Assembly (NCBI GenBank): GCA_028287225.1
Contig: JAQBPZ010000413.1
Location: 1-5,114 of the forward strand
DNA: 5,114 bases
Reading direction: 5' to 3'
Origin: Gemmatimonadota bacterium
GTDB lineage: Bacteria > Gemmatimonadota > Gemmatimonadetes > Gemmatimonadales > Gemmatimonadaceae
The translations under genes and the position numbers were made by a program. The notes under the pieces were generated by a model. It saw only the letters and a list, made by a program, of their open reading frames with translations, was not told the DNA's origin and did not search any database. Positions 1 to 5,114 of this stretch are shown piece after piece. Within the stretch, counting starts at the first letter, position 1; each line of letters begins with the position of its first letter.

Positions 1-156
1 CACCAGACCATCGCCCAGATGATCGGGGCGAGCCGCGAGACGGTGTCGCGCGCCATGAAGGAGTTCCAGGACCAGGGGCTGATCCGGGTCGAGCGCCGAC
101 GCATCGCCATCGCCGACCGCGAGGCGATGGAGCGTCGTGCGTCGATCCGGATGTGA
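1..156 (+). CDS. Crp/Fnr-family transcriptional regulator, C-terminal fragment
   Basis: This is an open frame entering from the left edge, 51 codons ending in TGA; the start and the sensor domain lie outside the window. The visible residues are a winged helix-turn-helix of Crp/Fnr type. A first helix (TIAQMIGAS) is followed by the recognition helix with the family hallmark SRETVSR (residues 11-17 of the fragment), then the wing with GLIRVERRRIAI and a short charged tail. In this family the N-terminal part is a cNMP-binding-fold domain sensing cyclic nucleotides, oxygen/redox or other ligands, and the protein binds palindromic operators as a dimer. Which ligand applies here cannot be told. It lies on the same strand as the next gene and 87 bases upstream of it, so it may regulate or be co-transcribed with the signalling genes that follow. 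The family call is secure; the specific subfamily is not. Confidence 0.9.
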   Translation, partial: HQTIAQMIGASRETVSRAMKEFQDQGLIRVERRRIAIADREAMERRASIRM

Positions 157-173
157 TCCGCGATACATCGCGC

Positions 174-234
174 GCGTGACCCGGTTCATGGCGCCGAGCG
201 TGACGAGCACGGTATCCTCCCGCGTGAACGTCAC
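174..234 (+). promoter_or_regulatory. Three phased GCGTGA motifs in the gap before the MBL gene
   Basis: The gap between the regulator and the next gene contains GCGTGAC at 174-180, GCGTGAC at 198-204 and GCGTGAA at 222-228, each exactly 24 bases from the previous one. The last is part of a perfect small inverted repeat, GTGA-ACG-TCAC, at 224-234. GTGA/TCAC are the half-sites used by Crp-type proteins, but the classical operator has a six-base spacer and here it is three. The gap probably contains the promoter and leader of the downstream genes, although I see no convincing -35/-10 pair. The regulatory role is inference; in GC-rich DNA this arrangement could be chance. Confidence 0.3.
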
Positions 235-243
235 CCGCCCGGC

Positions 244-1122
244 ATGAGCCTCACCCTGCGCTTCTGGGGCACCCGCGGGTCGATTCCCAGCCCGGGGGCG
301 GCCACGGTGCGCTACGGGGGCAACACGCCGTGCGTGGAGGTGCGGACCGCCCAGGGCTGGCTCATCATCCTGGACGCGGGCACGGGGATCCGCGAGCTGG
401 GACGCTCGCTCATCCAGCGCGCGCAGGGCGGCATGGTGGAGGGCGACATCTTCCTCACCCATGCGCACTGGGATCACATCCAGGGCATCCCCTTCTTCGC
501 ACCGCTCTTCGGGAAGGGCAACCACTTCACGATCTGGAGCTCGCGGTCGCTCGAGACGAGCATCGACCGCGTGGTGCGCGACCAGATGTCGCCCACCGTG
601 TTCCCGGTGGCCTTCGAGGAGCTCGACGCACGCATCGACTTCCGGAGCCTCGGGAACGAGGGCACCACGGGCAGGGGCTACGCCGTCTCGGCGATGCCGG
701 TGCGCCATCCGGGCGGCGCGCTGGCGTATCGCTTCACGAACGGTAACGTGGATGGGCGCGCGCTCGTCTATGTCTCGGACAACGAGCTGAACCCGCAGGC
801 ACGCTACGACGACGGGCCGCGCTGGCGCGAGCGGTTCGTGGCCTTCGCGCACCGCGCCGCGGTGCTGGTGCACGACACCATGTACACGCCGGCCGAGTAC
901 CACAGCCACGTCGGGTGGGGACACTCCACCAACGTGGATGCGGTGGAACTCGCGCTGGAAGCGGAGGTGGACCGGCTCGTGCTCTTCCATCACCGTCCGG
1001 AACGCACCGACGATGAAGTCGACCGCTGCCTCGATGCCTGCCGCACCCTGGCGGCGTCCCGCGGCAGCGCCCTGGAGATCGTCGCCGCAGCCGAGGGGAT
1101 GACCATGACGGTGGAGGAATGA
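244..1122 (+). CDS. MBL-fold metallo-hydrolase, phosphodiesterase/RNase Z-like group
   Basis: This is a 292-residue cytoplasmic enzyme with a complete metallo-beta-lactamase fold. The N-terminus (LRFWGTRGSIP, residues 5-15, then YGGNTPCVEV at 24-33) is characteristic of the group and supports the ATG chosen, although no Shine-Dalgarno site precedes it. Metal-site motifs are intact: HAHWDH at 73-78, H155 (in RHPGG), D179 (in YVSDNE), H227 in GHST, and H249/H250 in LFHHRP. The GHST plus late histidine arrangement resembles RNase Z/PhnP-like and cyclic-nucleotide phosphodiesterase-like members rather than beta-lactamases or glyoxalases. A two-zinc phosphodiesterase acting on a nucleotide or other phosphodiester is therefore expected, but the substrate is not readable. 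RNase Z itself is unlikely, since I see no tRNA-binding exosite insertion. The stop overlaps the ATGA before the next gene, so the two are almost certainly co-transcribed. Proximity to Crp-type and HD-GYP genes points to a role in second-messenger turnover (inference). Confidence 0.88.
   Translation: MSLTLRFWGTRGSIPSPGAATVRYGGNTPCVEVRTAQGWLIILDAGTGIRELGRSLIQRAQGGMVEGDIFLTHAHWDHIQGIPFFAPLFGKGNHFTIWSSRSLETSIDRVVRDQMSPTVFPVAFEELDARIDFRSLGNEGTTGRGYAVSAMPVRHPGGALAYRFTNGNVDGRALVYVSDNELNPQARYDDGPRWRERFVAFAHRAAVLVHDTMYTPAEYHSHVGWGHSTNVDAVELALEAEVDRLVLFHHRPERTDDEVDRCLDACRTLAASRGSALEIVAAAEGMTMTVEE
1113..1117 (+). promoter_or_regulatory. Ribosome binding site that selects the start at 1125
   Basis: A perfect GGAGG lies inside the last codons of the MBL gene. 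It is seven bases before the ATG at 1125 but only one base before the in-frame ATG at 1119. Normal spacing therefore favours 1125. It is the only clear Shine-Dalgarno sequence in front of any gene in this window. Confidence 0.7.
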
Positions 1123-1124
1123 GT

Positions 1125-1805
1125 ATGCAGCTCGCACACTGGACGCTGGTGGCCGCAACGGTTGCCGGGATCGCCGCACCCGCTCGCGCCGCGTCGGCGC
1201 AGTCGGCGGCCGTGCCGTCGGTTGCCATCGTCTTTCCCGACCACAACGTGGTCGGCACCGACGCCCGGCAGTACGACGGCTTCAGCAAGGCGGTGACGTC
1301 GCTGCTCGGCCTGGAGCTCGGGAGCAACTACGCGGTCCGCGTCGTGGACCGCGACCAGGTCCGCAAGCTGGTGGGCACCGTGCCCGTGGATCGCGAGACG
1401 GCCGTGCGCATCGGCAGCGCCGCGGGCGCCCAGGAAACCGTCTACGGCCGCTTCTCCAGCGACGAAGGCGGCAACGTGCGGGTGGATCTGCGCGTGGTGA
1501 ACGTGGCCACCGGCGCCATCGACTATACGGACCGGGTGCAGGACCGCGCCGACAACGTGCTTCCCCTGGTGCACCGCCTCGCCGCGCGCCTCGCCGGCGG
1601 CCTGCGGCTCACGGCGCTCTCGGCCAACCACGTCGTGGCCATCGCGCCCGAGTCGCTGCCGATGCGCGACCTGCTGCGGTACGGGCAGGCGCTCGACCTG
1701 GCCGACCGGGGCGATCGCGCCGGTGCGGCGGCGGCGTTCGGCGACGTGCTGAAGGACTTTCCGGACTTCATGCCGGCGCGCGTCGGACTCAGCCGGCTGA
1801 AGTAG
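1125..1805 (+). CDS. Exported TolB/CsgG-like protein with C-terminal TPR-like helices
   Basis: A 226-residue protein is read from ATG 1125; an in-frame ATG at 1119 would add two residues but is too close to the GGAGG. Residues 1-25 form a signal peptide: a hydrophobic core (LVAATVAGIAA) and an Ala-rich region ending ASA-Q. There is no lipobox cysteine, so a soluble periplasmic fate is likelier than a lipoprotein. Residues about 32-160 look like the alpha/beta domain of TolB N-terminal/CsgG/FlgO-type proteins: a first strand VAIVFP, a long helix, the strand YAVRVVDRDQVRKL, an AVRIGSAAGAQETVYGRF segment, and beta-strands VRVDLRVVNVATG. Residues about 180-226 form a helical pair typical of a single TPR (GDRAGAAAAFGDVLKDFPDF). 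Fold assignment comes from sequence pattern only; molecular function is unknown. It sits between the MBL and HD-GYP genes, overlapping the MBL gene region closely and lying 25 bases from the next gene, so it may be the envelope component of the same system (inference). Confidence 0.72.
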   Translation: MQLAHWTLVAATVAGIAAPARAASAQSAAVPSVAIVFPDHNVVGTDARQYDGFSKAVTSLLGLELGSNYAVRVVDRDQVRKLVGTVPVDRETAVRIGSAAGAQETVYGRFSSDEGGNVRVDLRVVNVATGAIDYTDRVQDRADNVLPLVHRLAARLAGGLRLTALSANHVVAIAPESLPMRDLLRYGQALDLADRGDRAGAAAAFGDVLKDFPDFMPARVGLSRLK

Positions 1806-1830
1806 CGGGTCGGCGCCAGCGCTCCTTCCC

Positions 1831-3780
1831 ATGAAGCCACTCCTCATCACCGCCCTGGGCCGCACGATCTCCGCGGCCCCGCTCGGCCGCCGCGGCGACG
1901 ACGTGGAGGTGCGCCCGGTGCCCGTCCTGCCCACGGCCGCGGTGATCGACGCCGAGCGCCCGACGGTGGTGGTGGTGGACCGCGCCCTGCTGACCAGCTC
2001 CGGCAGTGGCGACGAGGGGCTGCGCGAGCTGGCGGCGGTGGCGGCGCTGGTGTGGATGGGCGAGCCGGGTGAGGTGAACCCACCCGCCGAGTTCCCCGCG
2101 GAGCTGCTCACCTGCTTCATCGCGGCGGATGCGCCCATCGGCAGCGTCATCACGGCGCTGCGCGGCGCGTTCCGGCATGCGTCGGCCATCGTGGTGGCGG
2201 CGCGTGCGACGCAGGCCGCCGACGACCGCGCCAGCGAGCTGAGCGAGCTCACCGCCATCGGCGTCGCGCTGAGCACCGAGCGCGACCTGGCCACCCTGCT
2301 CGAGATGATCCTGGCGCAGGCGCGGCGCCTCACCGCGAGCGACGCGGGATCGCTGTACCTGGTGGAGCGTGACGACGCCGGCCAGCCGACGCACCTGCGC
2401 TTCGCGATGACGCAGAACCATTCGCTGCCGGGGCTGCCCTTCTCCACCTTCACCGTGCCGATCGACCACACGAGCCTCGCGGGCTACGCCGCCGCGACCG
2501 GCGAGCCGCTCGTGATCGGCGACGTGTACCTGCTGCCGGACGACGTGACGTACCGGCAGAACCGCAGCTTCGACGACAAGTTCGGCTACCGCACGAAGTC
2601 GATGCTCGTGCTGCCCATGAAGAGCCACCGCGACGAGATCGTGGGCGTGCTGCAGCTCATCAACCGCAAGCGCGACGCGGACGTGCGGCTCGCCAGCGAC
2701 GAGCTGGTGGAGCGCGAGGTGCAGACCTACGACGGCCGCTGCGTGGAGCTCACGAGCGCGCTCGCGTCGCAGGCGGCGGTCGCCATCGAGAACGGGCGCC
2801 TGTACGGGGACATCGAGCGGCTGTTCGAGGGGTTCGTCACCGCGGCGGTCACGGCCATCGAGTCGCGCGACCCCACCACGAGCGGACACTCCGGCCGCGT
2901 CGCGACGCTGACCGTGGGTCTCGCGGAGGTGGTGGACCGCATGAACGCGGGGCCGTATCGCGACGTGACCTTCTCGCGCGAGCAGCTGCGCGAGCTGCGG
3001 TACGCGGGGCTGCTGCACGACTTCGGCAAGGTGGGCGTGCGCGAGCAGGTGCTGGTGAAGCAGAAGAAGCTGTACCCGCAGGACCTGGAGGTCATCCGCC
3101 ACCGCTTCGCGTACCTGCTGCAGCGCGTGGAGCTGGAGTTCGAGCGCGGGCGCGCGGAGGCGCTGCTGGCCACGGGGCGCGACGGGTACGGTCGCGCGCT
3201 GCTGGAGCTGAATGCCGCGCGCATCGGCCGCCAGGAGGAGCTGGCGTCGTTCCTGGACGCGGTGGTCCGCGCGAACGAGCCGACCGTCCTGCCCGAGGGC
3301 AGCTTCGAGACCCTGGAGCGGATGCGCCAGCGCACCTTCATGGACTTCGAGGGGGTACAGCGGCCGCTGCTCGAGGAGCACGAGCTGCGCTACCTGATGA
3401 TCCGGAAGGGCAACCTCGACGAGCAGGAGCGGCGCGAGATCGAGTCGCACGTGACGCACACCTTCCGCTTCCTGGAGCAGATCCCGTGGACCCGGGAGCT
3501 GCGCGCCATTCCGCACATCGCGTACGGCCATCACGAGAAGCTGAACGGCAACGGCTATCCCAACCGCATCGGCGGCACCGCCATCCCGGTGCAGACGCGC
3601 ATGATGACGATCTCCGACATCTACGACGCGCTCACCGCCACCGACCGTCCCTACAAGCGCGCGGTGTCCACCGAGAGCGCGCTCGACATCCTGCACATGG
3701 AAGCGAAGGACGGGATGCTCGACCGCGCGCTGCTCGACGCGTTCGTCGAGGCGCGAGTGTTCGAGTCGGTGGCGGTGTAG
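1831..3780 (+). CDS. GAF/HD-GYP phosphodiesterase with split HD-GYP core
   Basis: This is a 649-residue cytoplasmic signalling protein with no membrane segments. Residues 1-115 resemble a degenerate receiver: a VVVVD50 strand and a terminal GSVITALRGAF helix, but no acidic pair and no conserved lysine. A helical linker leads to a GAF domain at about 140-325, with FGYRTKSMLVLP (251-262), GVLQLINRK (272-280) and SDE (289-291), a pattern close to cyclic-nucleotide phosphodiesterase GAF domains. The HD-GYP domain follows: H353 in GHSGR, H396/D397 in LLHDFGK with K400, H540 in IESHV, H567/H568 in HHEK, the GYP signature at 575-577, and D596 in SDIYDAL. All expected metal ligands are present, so activity is likely; HD-GYP enzymes usually hydrolyse cyclic di-GMP. 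Oddly, about 115 extra, mostly helical residues separate H396 from H540 where the family has about 29. The gene starts 25 bases after its neighbour with no visible Shine-Dalgarno site. The ATG is kept because the receiver-like first strand follows it directly. Confidence 0.92.
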   Translation: MKPLLITALGRTISAAPLGRRGDDVEVRPVPVLPTAAVIDAERPTVVVVDRALLTSSGSGDEGLRELAAVAALVWMGEPGEVNPPAEFPAELLTCFIAADAPIGSVITALRGAFRHASAIVVAARATQAADDRASELSELTAIGVALSTERDLATLLEMILAQARRLTASDAGSLYLVERDDAGQPTHLRFAMTQNHSLPGLPFSTFTVPIDHTSLAGYAAATGEPLVIGDVYLLPDDVTYRQNRSFDDKFGYRTKSMLVLPMKSHRDEIVGVLQLINRKRDADVRLASDELVEREVQTYDGRCVELTSALASQAAVAIENGRLYGDIERLFEGFVTAAVTAIESRDPTTSGHSGRVATLTVGLAEVVDRMNAGPYRDVTFSREQLRELRYAGLLHDFGKVGVREQVLVKQKKLYPQDLEVIRHRFAYLLQRVELEFERGRAEALLATGRDGYGRALLELNAARIGRQEELASFLDAVVRANEPTVLPEGSFETLERMRQRTFMDFEGVQRPLLEEHELRYLMIRKGNLDEQERREIESHVTHTFRFLEQIPWTRELRAIPHIAYGHHEKLNGNGYPNRIGGTAIPVQTRMMTISDIYDALTATDRPYKRAVSTESALDILHMEAKDGMLDRALLDAFVEARVFESVAV

Positions 3781-3823
3781 TGTCGGGTCGGGTCGGACGT
3801 TCAGATACTGCGGCTGACAAACT

Positions 3824-3944
3824 GCGTTTGCGGTTTGCGGTGAGCAGTTGGCGGCAGAAGCGTCCCGAGGTCCGACCGCTCACCGCCAACCGCTCACTGC
3901 AAACGCCCTTGCCGTTCGACCGCAAACCCGCTCACCGCAAACGC
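3824..3944. repeat. Degenerate heptanucleotide tandem repeats in convergent gap
   Basis: The 186-base gap between the convergent genes (3781-3966) is dominated by 7-base units. The first block, 3824-3851, is G-rich: GCGTTTG, CGGTTTG, CGGTGAG, CAGTTGG. A second block in complementary orientation runs 3876-3903: CCGCTCA, CCGCCAA, CCGCTCA, CTGCAAA. A third, 3920-3941, reads CCGCAAA, one extra C, CCGCTCA, CCGCAAA. The plus-strand consensus of the C-rich blocks is about CCGCNMA. The first block can pair with either of the others. No coding potential is supported in this gap; the start of it (3781-3823) holds only a short TCGGG direct repeat. The units resemble in style the short heptamer repeats described in cyanobacterial genomes; whether they belong to a genome-wide family here is unknown. 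Confidence 0.8.
3833..3904. terminator. Long hairpin, probable bidirectional terminator
   Basis: Positions 3833-3854 pair with 3883-3904: of 22 pairs, 20 are Watson-Crick, one is G-U (3839/3898) and one is an A-C mismatch (3846/3891), with a 28-base loop. It begins 52 bases after the HD-GYP stop and ends 62 bases from the stop of the convergent hydantoinase gene, so its position suits transcription termination from both sides. There is no downstream U-tract on either strand, so it is not a classical intrinsic terminator. An alternative 13-base perfect pairing, 3833-3845 with 3930-3942, is also possible. The structure is visible in the sequence; the function is inferred. Confidence 0.55.
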
Positions 3945-3966
3945 CCCCCAGGCAGTCAAGCAGCAC

Positions 3967-5114
3967 TCACCGCTCCACGCCGTACCCGCCGCCGCCCGGC
4001 GTCTCGATCGACACGATGTCGCCCGCCGTGAGCGCGATGCGGCACTTGGCCGGCAGCATCGTGCCGTTGAGCAGGTTCATCCCCTGCTCGCCCGGCGACC
4101 CGCCGTGCACGCCGCGCGGTGCGTGCCGCCGCCGCTCGGTGAGGAGCGTGACGGTGCATGGCACCGTGGTGCGATACGACCGGATCACGCCGTCGCCCCC
4201 GCGGTGCGTCCCCGCGCCCCCCGAGCCGTCGCGGAGCGCATAGCGCTCGATCCGCAGCGGGGTGGAGCGCTCGAGCGACTCCACCGGGGTGTTGAGGGTG
4301 TTGCTCATCCCCACGTGAACCCCCGACGGGCCGTCGGCGCCGGGGCTCGCGCCCTGGCCGCCGCCGAGCGTCTCGTAGAACGTCCAGCCGGCGCCGCCGA
4401 AGGTGACGTTGTTCATCGTCCCCTGCCCCTGCGCGGCCACGGGGACGCGCGCATCGCCGAGCGCAGCCAGGATGGTATCGGCGATGCGCTGGGACATCTC
4501 CACGTTGCCCGCCGCGACCGCCGCGGGCCACGCCGCGTTGACCGCGCTCCGCTCCGGGAGGATCAGCGTGATGGCGCGCGCAATGCCGTCGTTGGTCGGC
4601 ACGTCCTCGTCCAGCAGCGTGCGCACCGCGAACACCGCGGCGGCACGCGTGACCGCCGCCGGACAGTTCACGTTGCCGGCCACCTGCGGCGCGCTCCCGG
4701 TGAAATCCAGCACGAGGCCACCCTCGGTGATGGAGAGGGCGACCACGACCGGGATGTCCGTGTCGGTCACGCCGTCGCCCTCCAGGCGGTCTGCGGCGCG
4801 CCCGCTCCGGCCCACCAGGTCGGCGAGCCGCGAGCGCACGCGCCGTTCGGCGTAGTCGAGCAGTGCGTCGCACGCGGCATCGAGACGGGGGCGGCCGAGG
4901 CGCTGCGCGAGCGCGATCCAGCCGGCGGCGCCCGCGGCACACGCGGCGAGCTGCGCCCCGAGGTCGCCGCGGCGCTCCTGCGGCGTGCGCACGTTCGCGA
5001 GCACCAGCTGCAGCAGGTCGTCGTCCAGCACGCCTTTCCGCACCAGGCGCACGGGCGGGATCACCAGCCCTTCCTGGACCAGCTCCGTGGCGCCCTGCGG
5101 CATGCTGCCCGGGC
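3967..5114 (-). CDS. Hydantoinase B/oxoprolinase-family subunit, C-terminal part
   Basis: The reading frame is open to the right edge, showing about 381 residues of a family that is normally a little over 500 residues long, so the N-terminus is outside the window. The ATG at 5103 is not the start: it is the internal Met of the conserved PGSM segment, with Pro-Gly-Ser encoded just before it. Counting from that Met, family features are EGLVIPPVRL (11-20), NVRTPQERRGDLGAQ (37-51), DFTGSAPQVAGNVNCP (133-148), QGTMNNVTFGG (227-237), a run of glycine-rich loops, and the terminal GGGGYG (370-375). HyuB-type proteins work with a HyuA partner in ATP-dependent opening of 5-oxoproline or hydantoin rings, or in related carboxylases; the substrate cannot be told here. 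A HyuA gene or fused HyuA domain is expected to the right (upstream in its orientation). It is convergent with the signalling operon and not obviously linked to it in function. The bare symbol hyuB is withheld because the substrate is unknown. Confidence 0.92.
   Translation of the reverse strand, partial: PGSMPQGATELVQEGLVIPPVRLVRKGVLDDDLLQLVLANVRTPQERRGDLGAQLAACAAGAAGWIALAQRLGRPRLDAACDALLDYAERRVRSRLADLVGRSGRAADRLEGDGVTDTDIPVVVALSITEGGLVLDFTGSAPQVAGNVNCPAAVTRAAAVFAVRTLLDEDVPTNDGIARAITLILPERSAVNAAWPAAVAAGNVEMSQRIADTILAALGDARVPVAAQGQGTMNNVTFGGAGWTFYETLGGGQGASPGADGPSGVHVGMSNTLNTPVESLERSTPLRIERYALRDGSGGAGTHRGGDGVIRSYRTTVPCTVTLLTERRRHAPRGVHGGSPGEQGMNLLNGTMLPAKCRIALTAGDIVSIETPGGGGYGVER

Noticed and set aside
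224..234. Canonical Crp operator before the MBL gene
   Set aside because: The half-sites GTGA and TCAC are perfect but separated by three bases rather than six, so it is not a standard Crp site; it is reported only as part of a tentative regulatory region.
990..2471. 493-codon open frame on the minus strand across three genes
   Set aside because: It spans parts of three well-supported plus-strand genes and their gaps and has a Ser/Arg/Ala-rich composition with no domain.
1789..3696. 635-codon open frame on the minus strand opposite the HD-GYP gene
   Set aside because: The translation is low-complexity (His, Arg, Leu, Ala, Gln rich) with no recognisable domain, while the plus strand encodes intact GAF and HD-GYP motifs. 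It is a shadow caused by high GC content.
3824..3944. CRISPR array
   Set aside because: The repeats are only about 7 bases, degenerate, contiguous and in both orientations, with no spacers of regular length.
3486..4031. 181-codon plus-strand frame running through the convergent gap
   Set aside because: It starts inside the HD-GYP gene, its sequence across the gap merely translates the heptamer repeats, and it has no ribosome site or domain.
3956..4942. 328-codon minus-strand frame overlapping the hydantoinase gene
   Set aside because: It is Arg/Gly/Ala-rich with no family motifs; the neighbouring frame carries the complete hydantoinase B signature.
5101..5103. ATG at 5103 as the true start of the hydantoinase gene
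   Set aside because: The frame stays open upstream and encodes the Pro-Gly-Ser of the conserved PGSM segment, and the protein would lack the N-terminal part of the family. It is an internal methionine.

Overview
The window is very GC-rich, densely coded bacterial DNA. Third codon positions are G/C-saturated, long spurious antisense reading frames run opposite the real genes, and two of the three complete genes lack a recognisable Shine-Dalgarno site. Together with the gene types (a GAF/HD-GYP protein, a TolB/CsgG-like exported protein and hydantoinase B) this suggests a free-living Gram-negative-type bacterium. Gemmatimonadota is my best guess, but that is inference and not proven by the sequence.

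Layout, left to right. (1) Positions 1-156, + strand: the C-terminal DNA-binding end of a Crp/Fnr-family regulator, cut by the window edge. (2) Positions 157-243: a short gap holding three GCGTGA motifs exactly 24 bases apart. (3) Positions 244-3780, + strand: three closely spaced genes that look like one operon. They encode a metallo-beta-lactamase-fold hydrolase of the phosphodiesterase/RNase Z-like group, an exported TolB/CsgG-like protein with a C-terminal TPR-like helical pair, and a 649-residue protein with a degenerate receiver-like N-terminus, a GAF domain and an HD-GYP phosphodiesterase domain. (4) Positions 3781-3966: a non-coding gap between convergent genes, filled with degenerate 7-base tandem repeats that fold into a long hairpin. 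(5) Positions 3967-5114, - strand: the C-terminal part of a hydantoinase B/oxoprolinase-family subunit, which continues beyond the right edge.

The + strand block reads as a nucleotide-signalling locus. A Crp-type regulator lies beside a phosphodiesterase-like metallohydrolase and an HD-GYP enzyme, a family that typically degrades cyclic di-GMP. The GAF domain of that enzyme resembles the cyclic-nucleotide-binding type. The most unusual points are the roughly 115-residue insertion that splits the HD-GYP catalytic core, flanked by what looks like a duplicated core segment, and the heptamer-repeat hairpin between the convergent genes. The hydantoinase gene appears unrelated in function and belongs to a separate, oppositely directed unit.
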